In this document: one piece after another, positions 1-10,037 of the stretch | Layout of the letters: each line of letters opens with the position of its first letter | Numbering within the stretch: the stretch's first letter is position 1 | From: Clostridium kluyveri DSM 555 | GTDB lineage: Bacteria > Bacillota > Clostridia > Clostridiales > Clostridiaceae | Direction: 5' to 3' | NCBI RefSeq assembly: GCF_000016505.1 | Contig: NC_009706.1 | Coordinates: 2,294,001-2,358,000, forward strand | Length of the DNA: 64,000 nt | The notes under the pieces: generated by a model | The model's input: the letters and a program-made list of their open reading frames with translations, nothing else | Databases searched by the model: none | What the model was told of the DNA's origin: nothing | Translations under genes and position numbers: made by a program

Positions 1-2
1 TT

Positions 3-1718
3 ATGAAAATATTATCAAATTGGAGTATTTTTAAAAAACTGTTACTGTCATTTGTTGTAGTGGCATTATTGGGATCTATAATCGGCATTACCTGCATTAC
101 CAGAATGAAATTAATAAACAAAGACCTAAATAATATATACACTGTAAATTTAAAGGGAATAAATTTATTCTACAAGCTAAAAATAAATATGCCAAGTGAT
201 AAAGAAGATGATATGCTAATTGTTATAGCTCCTGAGAATAGAAAAAATTTAGAAGCTGCAATAACTAATATGAATAATATATCAAAACAAAATGATGAAC
301 TTATTTCAAGTTATGCTTCCCTCATCACAGATACTGAGGCTAAACAACTAATTTATGAGCTTAAACAGCGCATACAAGCATGGAACAATTCCCGTGAAAA
401 TTGTATTAAATTAGCACAAGATGGAAATTATACAGGTGCTCAAGAAGAATTTTTAACAGCCTCAAAATATAGAAAAGAAGTACTGTCAGTACTTGACAGA
501 GGTATAAACTTAAATATGAAATTGACACAAAATGATTACAACAACAGTATTAAACATTATAATTCAACTTTAAAATTTACAAATATATTAGTCATATTCA
601 CTTTAATTATTTCCATAGTCCTAGGAATTATAATTTCAAGATATATAAATACCCCCCTTTTACAAATTAAAGAATTTTCAAAAAGATTTGCTAAACTTGA
701 TTTTTCTACAAAAATAAATACAAGCCATAGGGATGAATTTGGTGAAACTGTTGAAGCACTCAACACTGCACAAGAAAATATAACTACTTTACTCAAAAAA
801 ATCATAGAAGATTCTCAAGAAATGAGCAGTTCCAGTGAAGAGCTATATTCTACTGCAGAAGAACTCTCTTCAAAAACCGAAAATATGTCTGGTGCTATAA
901 AAATTATAACAGACAGCATACAAGAATCATCCGCTGCATCAGAAGAAATAAATGCTTCCATAGAGGAAATTAATTCGAATATAAATGAATTATCTCAAAA
1001 AGCTTTAGAAGGAAGTGCCGATGCAAATGCAGCAAAAAAAGCAGCTATAACTATAAAAGACAATGGAAAAACTGCTGTTGAAAATGTACATACAATATAT
1101 AAAGATAAAAAATATACAATAATGCAAGCCATCGAACATGGAAAAATAGTTGAAAACATACATATTATGGCCAATACTATTGCCGATATAGCAGAACAGA
1201 CTAATCTTCTTGCCTTAAATGCATCCATTGAAGCTGCTCGTGCCGGAGAACAGGGAAAGAGTTTTGCCGTAGTTGCAGAAGAAGTGGGAAAACTTGCAGA
1301 AGAATCTTCCCAGGCAGTGGGTGCTATTGAAGATACTATTGAAAAAGTAAGAGAAGCTTTCAAAAATCTTTCTGCAGGCAGTCATGAAGTACTGTCCTTT
1401 ATTAACGAAAAAATAAATCCACAATTTGAGTTATTTGAAAATATGGGAGAACAATATTACACTGATGCAAAATTTATAGATAATATGTCAGAAGAAATAG
1501 CTTCTATGTCAGAAGAGTTATCCGCCACTATATCAGAAATCAGTAAAGCCATATACAATATGGCATCCAATGAAGAAAAATCTTCTAAGTATGCCTATGA
1601 TATAAAGGACAGTATTTATGAAACAACCAAAGCCGCAGAAAAAGTTGCCGCGGCATCCCAAACCCAGTCAAAAATGGCACAAGAATTACATACTTTAGTA
1701 CAGAAGTTTAAAATATAA
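3..1718 (+). CDS. Methyl-accepting chemotaxis protein
   Basis: Membrane chemoreceptor that would pass an external signal to CheA/CheW. The order is an N-terminal membrane helix (about residues 12-34), an outside region of some 150 residues that looks like a helical-bundle sensor, a second membrane helix (about 190-212), a HAMP segment, then a long cytoplasmic coiled coil. The hairpin tip is plain near residues 397-416 ([20 protein letters not shown]). Length (571 aa) is normal for the family. The ATG lies at the window edge, so its ribosome binding site and promoter are not visible. It converges on a second chemoreceptor across a shared terminator. The ligand cannot be read, and no flagellar or che genes are in the window. 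Confidence 0.93.
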   Translation: MKILSNWSIFKKLLLSFVVVALLGSIIGITCITRMKLINKDLNNIYTVNLKGINLFYKLKINMPSDKEDDMLIVIAPENRKNLEAAITNMNNISKQNDELISSYASLITDTEAKQLIYELKQRIQAWNNSRENCIKLAQDGNYTGAQEEFLTASKYRKEVLSVLDRGINLNMKLTQNDYNNSIKHYNSTLKFTNILVIFTLIISIVLGIIISRYINTPLLQIKEFSKRFAKLDFSTKINTSHRDEFGETVEALNTAQENITTLLKKIIEDSQEMSSSSEELYSTAEELSSKTENMSGAIKIITDSIQESSAASEEINASIEEINSNINELSQKALEGSADANAAKKAAITIKDNGKTAVENVHTIYKDKKYTIMQAIEHGKIVENIHIMANTIADIAEQTNLLALNASIEAARAGEQGKSFAVVAEEVGKLAEESSQAVGAIEDTIEKVREAFKNLSAGSHEVLSFINEKINPQFELFENMGEQYYTDAKFIDNMSEEIASMSEELSATISEISKAIYNMASNEEKSSKYAYDIKDSIYETTKAAEKVAAASQTQSKMAQELHTLVQKFKI

Positions 1719-1742
1719 TTATAATTTTTTCTACATACTCAA

Positions 1743-1790
1743 AAATGCACCTGAAAGTGTTAGTTTTATATCTAACATTTAGGTGCATTT
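1743..1790. terminator. Bidirectional terminator between convergent chemoreceptor genes
   Basis: Long inverted repeat with arms AAATGCACCT...GTTAG and CTAAC...AGGTGCATTT, with one small bulge and a short AT loop. It lies between two converging stop codons and has A- and T-rich flanks, so it can end transcription from both sides. Confidence 0.8.
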
Positions 1791-1826
1791 CAATTTAGTA
1801 TAGTTCATTTTTTATCTAAATTATTA

Positions 1827-3542
1827 TTAATTAACTTTAAATTTATTTACTATGTGGGTAAGCTTCTCTGCAAGTTCTGCCTGGCTTTCAGAGGAGGCAG
1901 ATATATCTTCAATAGCTTTAGTTACCTCATTTATACTGCTCGATATTTCCTGTGATTCAGAAGAAGATTCTTCTGCTGTTGAAGCAACTCCCTGAATGGC
2001 GTCATTCACTTTAGACACCAATTGTTTCATATGTTTAGAGGCACTGTCAATTTCCTGTGATATATTGCTTATGAATTCTGCATCTTTTTCATACTGAACT
2101 CCTGTATTCATAAGAAACTCATAGCTAGGTTTTACATTATTGGCTATATAATCTAATATTTCTTCTCCACTTTTAGAAAGATTTTTAAAAGCAGTTTCCA
2201 CTGAAAAAACCATTTTATTAATAGTATCTATAGTACTCGAGGATTGTTCTGCAAGCTTCCTGACTTCATCTGCAACAACAGCAAATCCCCTGCCATGTTC
2301 GCCAGCCCTTGCAGCTTCAATAGCTGCATTTAGTGCCAGAAGATTTGTTTGTTCAGCTATACTGGAAATAGAAGCAGCCATAATTTTAACTTCAGATACC
2401 ACCTTTCCATCTTCAATTGCTTTTATAATATTACCTTTCTTGTCATTATATATATTTTCTCCTTCTTCTATATTCTTAGAAGCTGTTTCTTTTATATTTG
2501 CAGCGCGCTTTTTTATTTCCAATGAGGATTTTGCAGATTCTTCTGCTTTATTTGAGAGTTCAGATATACTACTTTCCATTTCCTCTGAGGATTGACTAAT
2601 ATTTTCTGTAATACTACTTAAATTTTGAGCTCCTTTAGCTATATGATCTGTAGCTTCATTCACAGATATCATCATAGAAGAAATCTCCTGAGCAGTGGCA
2701 GAAAGTTCTTCACTAGAAGCACTCATATCTTCCGTTCCGTGTAATATTTCCCCTACTAATCCCTTTATGCTCTCATTTGCATCATTTAATTTTTCAGCTA
2801 TTAGCCCTATTTCATCCTTGCTGGATGAATTTATAGTTTCACTTAAATCACCTTTACTGATTAGCTCTGTAAAAGATAATATTTTAAAAACTTGTGATGA
2901 AATTGAAGAAGAAATTTTAAAGCTTACAACCAGAGATATAATTAAAGCTGCTGCAACTATTAGAATTATTATGTACAGCGAGGTATTATATAAAGAAGTA
3001 TTTTCCATATTGCTGTCTTTAGCTTTTTTATCTACAATCTCAACCAATTGTTCAATACTTTTTGTTAACTTGTCTCTATAACTGGCTGCTTCTTTATTTA
3101 AAGCCATGGCATCATCATATTTGTCATCAGCCATTAATTTTACAATATCATTACAAATATTTCTCCAATCAGTTAATTCACTTTCTAATCTAACCAATAT
3201 ATCTTTTTCCTGATTGGTTAAATTTCCTTTCTTATATTCATTTAATATACTGTTGTTTTCACTTTTCAGATTATCCATAGAAGTTATTGTATCTGAAACT
3301 TTACTATTATCTCTACTCTCTACTAGATTTATTATACTAAGGCGCAGGTGCAGCGTATTAGCATCAAATTTATCAAGATTTCTAAGAGTTCTTAAATTAT
3401 TACTATAAAGCTGATTAGAACCTGTATTTATTTTTCCCATATTAATCATACTAATCAAAGCAATTATTACGATAAATAAAACTATGCTTAAAAAACTTAC
3501 TAGCAATTTACTCCTGATTCTTAAATTATTAAACTTCTTCAT
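1827..3542 (-). CDS. Methyl-accepting chemotaxis protein
   Basis: Second chemoreceptor with the same plan and the same length (571 aa) as the one at 3-1718: membrane helix near residues 13-33, outside helical sensor region, second membrane helix near 187-210, HAMP, then a signalling coiled coil with the tip [20 protein letters not shown]. The cytoplasmic halves of the two proteins are clearly related, while the sensor halves differ, which suggests different ligands. GGAGGGG stands five bases before the ATG. A sigma-A promoter is readable about 80 bases upstream, and a perfect inverted repeat lies between promoter and start (see 3566-3608). The coding strand ends at the shared terminator at 1743-1790. 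Confidence 0.93.
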   Translation of the reverse strand: MKKFNNLRIRSKLLVSFLSIVLFIVIIALISMINMGKINTGSNQLYSNNLRTLRNLDKFDANTLHLRLSIINLVESRDNSKVSDTITSMDNLKSENNSILNEYKKGNLTNQEKDILVRLESELTDWRNICNDIVKLMADDKYDDAMALNKEAASYRDKLTKSIEQLVEIVDKKAKDSNMENTSLYNTSLYIIILIVAAALIISLVVSFKISSSISSQVFKILSFTELISKGDLSETINSSSKDEIGLIAEKLNDANESIKGLVGEILHGTEDMSASSEELSATAQEISSMMISVNEATDHIAKGAQNLSSITENISQSSEEMESSISELSNKAEESAKSSLEIKKRAANIKETASKNIEEGENIYNDKKGNIIKAIEDGKVVSEVKIMAASISSIAEQTNLLALNAAIEAARAGEHGRGFAVVADEVRKLAEQSSSTIDTINKMVFSVETAFKNLSKSGEEILDYIANNVKPSYEFLMNTGVQYEKDAEFISNISQEIDSASKHMKQLVSKVNDAIQGVASTAEESSSESQEISSSINEVTKAIEDISASSESQAELAEKLTHIVNKFKVN

Positions 3543-3565
3543 AGTTACCCCTCCTAAAATGCAAA

Positions 3566-3608
3566 CAATTGATATTAATTAATTTTTGATATTAATTAAT
3601 ATCAATTG
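3566..3608. promoter_or_regulatory. Perfect inverted repeat in the leader of the chemoreceptor gene
   Basis: An 18-base arm CAATTGATATTAATTAAT (3566-3583) is followed by 7 bases and its exact reverse complement (3591-3608). Inside it, 3586-3605 is itself a 20-bp perfect palindrome, and TTGATATTAATTAAT occurs twice with a 17-base step. It lies just downstream of the expected transcription start, the usual place for a repressor operator. It could instead act as an RNA hairpin. Confidence 0.6.
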
Positions 3609-3622
3609 TTGATAATGTCCTT

Positions 3623-3651
3623 ATTATATCACTTTGCTTTTATATTTACAA
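3623..3651 (-). promoter_or_regulatory. Sigma-A promoter of the chemoreceptor gene
   Basis: Read on the minus strand: -35 TTGTAA (3646-3651), 17-base spacer, -10 TATAAT (3623-3628). The start point would fall near 3616, a few bases before the inverted repeat at 3566-3608. Confidence 0.65.
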
Positions 3652-3761
3652 TACTATTAATACATTATTTGAATTTATTTATCTCATTAAATACTCGGTA
3701 ATCCATGATTTTAAACGTTCTATAAAGACACTCCTTCACAATTAATTTTGACACCACAAAT

Positions 3762-3810
3762 AAAAACAGCAAACTTTAATATTAAATTAATTTTAAAGTT
3801 TGCTGTTTTT
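3762..3810. terminator. Terminator downstream of ppk
   Basis: Perfect 18-base arms (AAAAACAGCAAACTTTAA at 3762 and its complement ending at 3810) with a short AT loop and runs of A and T at both ends. It lies 24 bases past the ppk stop codon on the minus strand. Confidence 0.85.
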
Positions 3811-3833
3811 ATCTATGGATTAAATGAGTTTAA

Positions 3834-5984
3834 CTATGAAAATTTTTCGTTGGAAAGTACTGGAACAAATCCTTCTTCCATCCATTTTGCATTAGATGAA
3901 AGATACTTATTATTATATTCACTATCTTTCAATGAAGCACGGGAAAAAAATTTCTGGCTGTTAATAAACTCTTTTCCTCTTCTATCAATACTTGTATAAT
4001 AACCATTTGAGCCTAAAATTCTAGCTTTCACTGTATCAATTAGAGAAACTTCTAAAATTTGTTTTACCTTTTTCTTTACGGAAATATCTTCAACAGGAAA
4101 TAATAACTCTACTCTTCTATCTAAATTTCTACTCATTAAATCCGCACTGGATAAATAGATAGATTCTTCTCCTTCATTATAAAAGTAATAAATACGGCTG
4201 TGTTCTAGAAACCTTCCTACTATACTTCTTACAGAAATCCTATCACTTATTCCCAAAATTCCTGGGGTCAGGCAGCATATTCCTCTAACGATCAAATCTA
4301 TAACTACTCCCGCACAGGATGCTTCGTATAAGGCTTCTATAATTTCCTTATCAACTAAAGAATTTATTTTAATTATAATTCTGGCCTTTTTACCTTCTCT
4401 GGCATTTTGCCTTTCCCTATTAATTAAATATAAAAATCTTTCTCTTAAGTGCAGAGGAGCTAAACTCATTTTAAATAATTTTGTTGGACTTGAGTACCCA
4501 GACAACATATTAAATACTCTAGAGGCATCTTCACCAAAATAAGGATTTGCCGTAAATAAACCCAGATCTGTATATATTCTAGCAGTTATGTCATTATAAT
4601 TTCCAGTAGCCATATGAACATACCTTTTAATACCATCATTTTCTTTTCGGACAATAAGCAATAACTTGCAGTGAGTTTTAAGTCCCACAAGTCCATAAAT
4701 TACATGACAGCCTGCCTTTTCTAAATGTTTTGCCCAATGAATATTATTTTTTTCATCAAACCGTGCTTTTAATTCCACAAGCACTGTAACTTGTTTGCCA
4801 TTTTCAGCTGCTTCTATTAGAGCATCAATAATTGGAGAATTTCCACTTACACGATATAGTGTTTGTTTTATTGCAAGAACTTTTGAATCTCTGGCAGCTT
4901 CCCTTACAAGGTCAACTACAGGCTCAAAACTTTCATAAGGGTGGTGCAATAAAATATCTTCTTTTGAAATAGAAGAAAATATACTCTCTCCTTTTGAAAA
5001 CTGGTGTGAAACATATGGTTTAATAGGAGGGTATTTTAAATGTTCATAATTTTTCATATTACTTAATTTCATTAAAAATGTTAAGTCAATAGGTCCATTG
5101 ATTTCATATTCCCTGTCTTTTGATATTTCCAATTCCTTTTCTAAAATTTTAAGTAGTGACCTATGAATACCATTTTCCACCTCAAGACGAACGGTACTTC
5201 CACGTTTACGTTGTTTTAAGGATTCTTCAATAGTTTCAAGTAAATCCTCTGCGCCTTCTTCATCTAGAGTCAAATCGGCATTTCTTGTTATTCGATAGCA
5301 ACTGCAATCTAAAATAGGATATCCACTAAAAAGCTCATTTAAATTCATCTTAATTATATCTTCTAAAAATACAAAAATCTTTTCAGTGATATTTTCATTA
5401 TCAGAAGGGACCTCAATAAAACGTTCAAGTACAGAAGGCACTTGAATTGTTGCAAAAATGCCTTCATGCCCTTTTTTATCATCCTGTAGAAGTAAAGCAA
5501 TATTTAAACTATGATTTAATATAAGTGGAAAAGGTCTACTTTGATCAACTACCATAGGTGTTAGTACAGGATAGATATTTTTTAAATAATACTCTTTTAA
5601 ATATGTCAATTGCCTTTCACTAAGTTCTTTAGGTTTTAAAAAAGCAATATTTTCTTTTTTTAAATGAACTTTTAAAGACCTGTTATAACAATTTATTTGA
5701 TCATAGACTAACTTGTGTGCCCTAATTAGAATCTTCTCCATTTGTTCCAATGGAGTCAGTCCAGAAGGGTCTGGCTTATCAAAACCTGCCTCAATTTGAG
5801 TAGCCAAGGAACCCACCCGAACCATAAAAAACTCATCTAAATTGGAACTTACAATAGATGCGAATTTGAGTCTTTCAAAAAGAGGATTACTATTATCCTT
5901 TGCCTCTTCAAGCACTCTCTGATTAAATTCAAGCCAGCTAAGTTCTCTATTAATAAAATTCTTTGGTGAACTATATTTACTCAT
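3834..5984 (-). CDS. ppk: Polyphosphate kinase 1
   Basis: Makes inorganic polyphosphate from ATP, reversibly, through a phospho-histidine. The four-domain Ppk1 order is visible: N domain with NRELSWLEFNQRVLEEA near the start, H domain, and two C-terminal phospholipase-D-like domains. The first carries the catalytic histidine in the GLKTHCKLLLIVRKE segment, and the second has FLEHSRIYYFYN. The expected 716-residue length fits the family. The start is set at the ATG that follows AAGGAGGG by eight bases; a longer reading begins 24 bases upstream inside the end of the preceding gene. It follows a Ppx/GppA gene by 20 bases, forming an operon that makes and possibly senses or degrades polyphosphate. 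A strong terminator follows. Confidence 0.95.
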   Translation of the reverse strand: MSKYSSPKNFINRELSWLEFNQRVLEEAKDNSNPLFERLKFASIVSSNLDEFFMVRVGSLATQIEAGFDKPDPSGLTPLEQMEKILIRAHKLVYDQINCYNRSLKVHLKKENIAFLKPKELSERQLTYLKEYYLKNIYPVLTPMVVDQSRPFPLILNHSLNIALLLQDDKKGHEGIFATIQVPSVLERFIEVPSDNENITEKIFVFLEDIIKMNLNELFSGYPILDCSCYRITRNADLTLDEEGAEDLLETIEESLKQRKRGSTVRLEVENGIHRSLLKILEKELEISKDREYEINGPIDLTFLMKLSNMKNYEHLKYPPIKPYVSHQFSKGESIFSSISKEDILLHHPYESFEPVVDLVREAARDSKVLAIKQTLYRVSGNSPIIDALIEAAENGKQVTVLVELKARFDEKNNIHWAKHLEKAGCHVIYGLVGLKTHCKLLLIVRKENDGIKRYVHMATGNYNDITARIYTDLGLFTANPYFGEDASRVFNMLSGYSSPTKLFKMSLAPLHLRERFLYLINRERQNAREGKKARIIIKINSLVDKEIIEALYEASCAGVVIDLIVRGICCLTPGILGISDRISVRSIVGRFLEHSRIYYFYNEGEESIYLSSADLMSRNLDRRVELLFPVEDISVKKKVKQILEVSLIDTVKARILGSNGYYTSIDRRGKEFINSQKFFSRASLKDSEYNNKYLSSNAKWMEEGFVPVLSNEKFS

Positions 5985-6004
5985 TTTAATATATCCCTCC
6001 TTGA

Positions 6005-7555
6005 TCATATAATAGGTCTTACTCCAACAACCTCCTCAAAGAAATCTACATTCTTTTTAAAATTCCACTCTTCTAAAATTATTTCATCTTCACTTTCCAA
6101 ATTAAAAAATAAAGTTTCCCCAGATAATACAAGCTTTAACTTTTTTATTTTTTGCAGATGAGAAGAATCCAGACACTCAGCTAATTTTAAAATTGCTGCC
6201 AGAGTAGATACAATTATCTTGGACTTATCATCTAATACTTGATAACTATTATGAGCTCTCATAGGAATTTCATAAGAATGATATCTGGCTATATTGGCAA
6301 TTAAATCTATTTCTTTACTCGAAAATCCTAAAATATCTTGATTTTTTATAATAGTATAAGAATGAATATGGTGATAAGTATTATTTATTATGTTCCCCAC
6401 ATCATGAAGAATAGATGCCACCTGAAGATACATTCGTTCTTTATACCCTAATTTATGCAATTTATAAGTCTGATCAAATATGCTTAAAGATATTTTTTCT
6501 ACAAAAGCAGCATGTGGTTTATTTATTCCATACTTATTTCCAATATGCCAAACTGAACTTATAATATCCCGGAAAGATTCCTCTTTACCTGTGGTACCCA
6601 TAAGTTCATCTACTAAATCATACAATATCCCCTGCCATAATGATATTTTGGGGATATATATCCTGTCACTATTGGTAATTTTAAAAAAATAGTAAAATAT
6701 TGAAATAGAAGGCATTAAAAGTTCTGTTTCTTTTTTAGATAAATTATAGGTAAACATAAGTTCGTCCTCACTCATGTCTTTAATTTTATGGTATAATTCC
6801 AAGAAATTTTCCTTCAAAATAAAATCTTTATTAATACTTTCATCATTTGATTTGTTTAAACCTTCTATCATTTTAATGACAGTTTTTAGCTCTCCTCCCA
6901 GTCCAATAAAACAGTCCGTCTCATATTTTAATATAACATCTTTTAATAAATAAAGTTTACTCTCAATATGTTGTTCCATAACCTTTGAAAAATGTAGTGT
7001 TTTTTTTTCTAATTCCCATAGATTTTCTTTAAGTCTCAGTGCACCTAATTTCTTATATTCAGCAAATTTAAGTTGATTTTTCTTATATATCAACATCTCC
7101 AGTCCGCCAGAAGTAACATTTACAATTAAAGTGTTTTTTAAAATTTTAAAGTTTGATTTTAAAAAATGTTTTCTAATGGCCTTAAGCATAAAAAACCGCT
7201 CCTCCGCAGCGGTAATAGCCTGTACATTAATCCCAACCCTGAGCCTAATTTTCTCCAGCACATATTGTTTATTTTCTGCCTCTCTAATTCCACTAGTAGA
7301 AACAGCCTTATAGTGTCTAACATTATAATCCTTCATTAAATTTACAAAACCTTTTAAAGTATCACAAGTTTCATGAATAGTATTTATAGAAATTCTTCCC
7401 GATATAAAGGTATCCCTTCCATTTTGCGTGGGCTTTATAACACTTTCCAGAATTTTTATATTAGTCTTTTCATCCACTTGTGTAATACTCATCCTTAAGT
7501 AGTTTGATCCTACATCAATAACTGCAATAGGTTCATTTAAAATTCCTGTCATCAT
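6005..7555 (-). CDS. Ppx/GppA phosphatase-family protein with C-terminal HD domain, altered active site
   Basis: Belongs to the exopolyphosphatase/guanosine pentaphosphatase family: an N-terminal actin-like ATPase fold beginning VIDVGSNYLRM, and a C-terminal HD domain with ILHDVGN and HHIHSY. The conserved glutamate is kept (TAAEERF, Glu119). The second phosphate-binding loop, normally DIGGGSTE as in E. coli Ppx, reads NVTSGGLE (residues 146-153), so the catalytic aspartate and the loop glycine/serine pattern are lost. I infer a weak or non-hydrolytic, perhaps regulatory, paralogue. The start chosen is the ATG seven bases after GAGGAG (516 aa). It lies 20 bases ahead of ppk and is divergent from an intact paralogue at 7760. 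Confidence 0.85.
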   Translation of the reverse strand: MMTGILNEPIAVIDVGSNYLRMSITQVDEKTNIKILESVIKPTQNGRDTFISGRISINTIHETCDTLKGFVNLMKDYNVRHYKAVSTSGIREAENKQYVLEKIRLRVGINVQAITAAEERFFMLKAIRKHFLKSNFKILKNTLIVNVTSGGLEMLIYKKNQLKFAEYKKLGALRLKENLWELEKKTLHFSKVMEQHIESKLYLLKDVILKYETDCFIGLGGELKTVIKMIEGLNKSNDESINKDFILKENFLELYHKIKDMSEDELMFTYNLSKKETELLMPSISIFYYFFKITNSDRIYIPKISLWQGILYDLVDELMGTTGKEESFRDIISSVWHIGNKYGINKPHAAFVEKISLSIFDQTYKLHKLGYKERMYLQVASILHDVGNIINNTYHHIHSYTIIKNQDILGFSSKEIDLIANIARYHSYEIPMRAHNSYQVLDDKSKIIVSTLAAILKLAECLDSSHLQKIKKLKLVLSGETLFFNLESEDEIILEEWNFKKNVDFFEEVVGVRPII

Positions 7556-7648
7556 GCAAAATCTCCTCATATATAACAATTTTATACAAAAATAGACTTA
7601 TTACCTTTAATAGTATATGTACAATGTTAAATAAGTATTTACTTCGTG

Positions 7649-7664
7649 TTAACAAAATTTAACC
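7649..7664. promoter_or_regulatory. Possible PhoP-type direct repeat in the divergent ppx promoter region
   Basis: TTAACA (7649-7654), four bases, then TTAACC (7659-7664), in the 204-bp region between the two divergent Ppx genes. Another TTAACC lies near 7720. Bacillus PhoP boxes are paired TTAACA-like hexamers about 11 bases apart; the spacing here is 10. The link to phosphate control is inference from position beside polyphosphate genes. Confidence 0.3.
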
Positions 7665-7759
7665 CATGTAAATGAAACAATGTTATCTTATCATTATTCT
7701 TTATATGATATACTCTTTATTAACCCATAAAGTTATATATGAAAAAGGAGATAAGATTA

Positions 7760-9259
7760 ATGATTAGACTAGGAATTATTGATATAGGATCCAATTCTAT
7801 GCGTTTGGTAATAGCCCATATTCATGAATATGGTTCTTTCAAAATAATAGAAGAATCAAAGGAAACCATAGGTCTTGGAAAAGACATGAATTCAAAAGGA
7901 GAACTTAACATTATAAGAATGAATAAAGCAATATCTGCATTATACTCCTTTAAACATCTTTGTACATATAAAAATGTAACCCACATTATACCAGTTGCCA
8001 CAGAAGCTGTACGTAAAGCATCCAATCAGACAGAATTTTTAAATAGAGTAAAAAATGAGCTTGATATGGAAATACGTGTATTATCAGGTAAAGAAGAAGC
8101 CTATTATGCTTACCTTGGTACGGTAAATAGTATAGATTTTTCTGAGGGTCTTTTAGTTGATATAGGAGGAAGTAGTACTGAACTTATTTGGGTAAAAGAA
8201 AGATATATAAAAGAATCTATTAGTTTACCCATAGGCGCAATAAATCTTACTGAAAAATTCTCTCTGTCAGATTCTATTGATAAATACATCGAAAGTAAAT
8301 TAATAAAATTTATACTTTCCTATTATAATGATGTTCCCTGGTTAAAAAACTTAAATAATATCCAATTGATTGGCATAGGAGGCAGTATTAGAAATATAGC
8401 TCGAATTAATCAAAAAAAAGATAATTACCCTTTAAATAATCTTCACAATTATAAAATAAAATCAAATGAGGTAAAAGAAATTTATGAAAATATAAAATGT
8501 AAAGATTGTAACGAACGCAAGAAAATTAAAGGGCTTTCCAAAGACAGGGCCGATATATCCTTAGGTCCTATGGCTGCCTTATTAACTCTGCAAAAATTTA
8601 TTCATTCAGATGAACTATGTATAAGTTCAAACGGTATAAGAGAAGGGTTGATTTATGAATATATTTTAAAAGACAAAATTCCCCTAGTCAATGTATTGGA
8701 TTTTTCTTTGAATAATTATATCTCAAATCTTCATATTGATAAAATTTATGTCATGCAGATATGGACTATTATACAAAAGTTATATAAGGGTGTAAAATCT
8801 CTAATTAACGCTTCTCCTGAAAATTTGTATAAAATTTTAAAAACAGCTTCTTTATTATATAATTGTGGAATTAATGTAAGCTATTACGGTCGCTTTAAAC
8901 ATTCTTTTTATATAATATCAAATTCTAGAATTAATGGTCTATCTCATAGGGAGCAGCTTATTTCCTCTTATGTGGCAGCTTCCCAGGGAAAGGGTACCTT
9001 AAAAATACAAAGCGATCATTATGGAAATATAATTAATGAAGAAGATATTGAAATAATTGAAAAGCTTTCAGTTCTTTTAAAAATATCTAGAAATCTTCAT
9101 AAAATGACAGATAAAAATATTGATAAAATTCAATGCACCCTACTACAAAAAGAAGTAATTATAAATATTACAGTTCCATCAAAAATATCTTTTCGATTAG
9201 AAGATGCCTATGATTTTGAAAAATTTTTCAATCGAAAATTAACTTTGGAAATACAATAA
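7760..9259 (+). CDS. ppx: Exopolyphosphatase (Ppx/GppA family)
   Basis: Predicted to release phosphate from polyphosphate ends or to hydrolyse pppGpp. Unlike its divergent neighbour, all active-site motifs look intact: IIDIGSNSMRLVI at the N terminus, SGKEEAYYA with the catalytic glutamate, and VDIGGSSTELIW with the aspartate and phosphate loop. The C-terminal half resembles the family's HD-like domain, but the His-Asp pair is not clear (LYNCGINVSY instead). The start is the ATG nine bases after AGGAG; a reading from an ATG 21 bases upstream has no site in front. Length is 499 aa. It is followed by an HD-domain gene, so the polyphosphate locus has two divergent arms. Confidence 0.88.
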   Translation: MIRLGIIDIGSNSMRLVIAHIHEYGSFKIIEESKETIGLGKDMNSKGELNIIRMNKAISALYSFKHLCTYKNVTHIIPVATEAVRKASNQTEFLNRVKNELDMEIRVLSGKEEAYYAYLGTVNSIDFSEGLLVDIGGSSTELIWVKERYIKESISLPIGAINLTEKFSLSDSIDKYIESKLIKFILSYYNDVPWLKNLNNIQLIGIGGSIRNIARINQKKDNYPLNNLHNYKIKSNEVKEIYENIKCKDCNERKKIKGLSKDRADISLGPMAALLTLQKFIHSDELCISSNGIREGLIYEYILKDKIPLVNVLDFSLNNYISNLHIDKIYVMQIWTIIQKLYKGVKSLINASPENLYKILKTASLLYNCGINVSYYGRFKHSFYIISNSRINGLSHREQLISSYVAASQGKGTLKIQSDHYGNIINEEDIEIIEKLSVLLKISRNLHKMTDKNIDKIQCTLLQKEVIINITVPSKISFRLEDAYDFEKFFNRKLTLEIQ

Positions 9260-9327
9260 TATTGAATATTTTTCTCTGGTATTTCATATAATTTAAAATA
9301 AAATTATGGTTATATTAGGAGAAAAAT

Positions 9328-9936
9328 ATGAAAGTTATTGAAAGCTACTTAAGCAAATCAGAACAAATATTGGTTTTAAACAAATATAATGTACATAATA
9401 TTGCTCTGCACCAACAAAAAGTAGCGTACTATGCCTTAAAGTTATTCGATTATATAAATAAATATTATTCCTTTACAAAAGAACATAGAGATATATTGTA
9501 TTATAGTGCTCTTTTACATGATATAGGGTATTTTATCAGTAAAAAGTTCCATCACAAACATACCAAGCAGCTTATTTTAACGGATCCAATACTATGCAAA
9601 ATACCAGATGACATAAAAATACTAATTTCTTTTATTGCAAGTGGACATGGTAAATCAATTGACTCCGGTATAAAAGTTTATTCCGATGAAGTTGAACTAA
9701 AAATACTTCAATTGATTGCTTTATTGAGAATTGCCGATGTATTAGACCATACCCATAAATTGAAAATATCCTTAGAGAAAATTGAACTTAAAAATAAAAT
9801 TTTGAAACTTTCAATTAATGGAGAAAATGTTATTAAAATTATAAATAAATTTGAAAAAAAGTCCTTTTTGTTCGAGAAGGTGTTTAATATGCCAATAGAA
9901 TTAGAGCACCATTACGATGATTTTAATTCCATCTGA
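9328..9936 (+). CDS. HD-domain phosphohydrolase
   Basis: A 202-residue stand-alone HD protein. The metal-binding motifs are readable: His near residue 29, ALLHDIGYFI with the HD pair at 64-65, HHKHT near 75-79, SGHG near 109, and the late aspartate in RIADVLDHTH. The pattern matches the C-terminal HD domain of Ppx/GppA proteins, including the one at 6005-7555, so it may supply in trans the domain that the gene at 7760 seems to have lost. The substrate is unknown; polyphosphate or (p)ppGpp-type nucleotides are suggested only by the neighbours. AGGAG precedes the ATG. Confidence 0.75.
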   Translation: MKVIESYLSKSEQILVLNKYNVHNIALHQQKVAYYALKLFDYINKYYSFTKEHRDILYYSALLHDIGYFISKKFHHKHTKQLILTDPILCKIPDDIKILISFIASGHGKSIDSGIKVYSDEVELKILQLIALLRIADVLDHTHKLKISLEKIELKNKILKLSINGENVIKIINKFEKKSFLFEKVFNMPIELEHHYDDFNSI

Positions 9937-9981
9937 ATTTTGTAAAACTTTTATTTAAATCCTAATATAATATTGTATCTA

Positions 9982-10030
9982 AAATAATAGTCTGTGTATT
10001 TTTAGAATATTTCACAGACTTTGATTATTT
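9982..10030. terminator. Bidirectional terminator between HD gene and MFS gene
   Basis: Arms AGTCTGTG (9989-9996) and CACAGACT (10013-10020), extended by AAATAAT and ATTATTT on the outside. It sits between two convergent genes. Confidence 0.75.
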
Positions 10031-10037
10031 TTAGTTA

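Noticed and set aside
995-1363. Minus-strand open frame of 122 codons inside the first chemoreceptor gene
   Set aside because: Antisense shadow of the conserved signalling domain; no family match.
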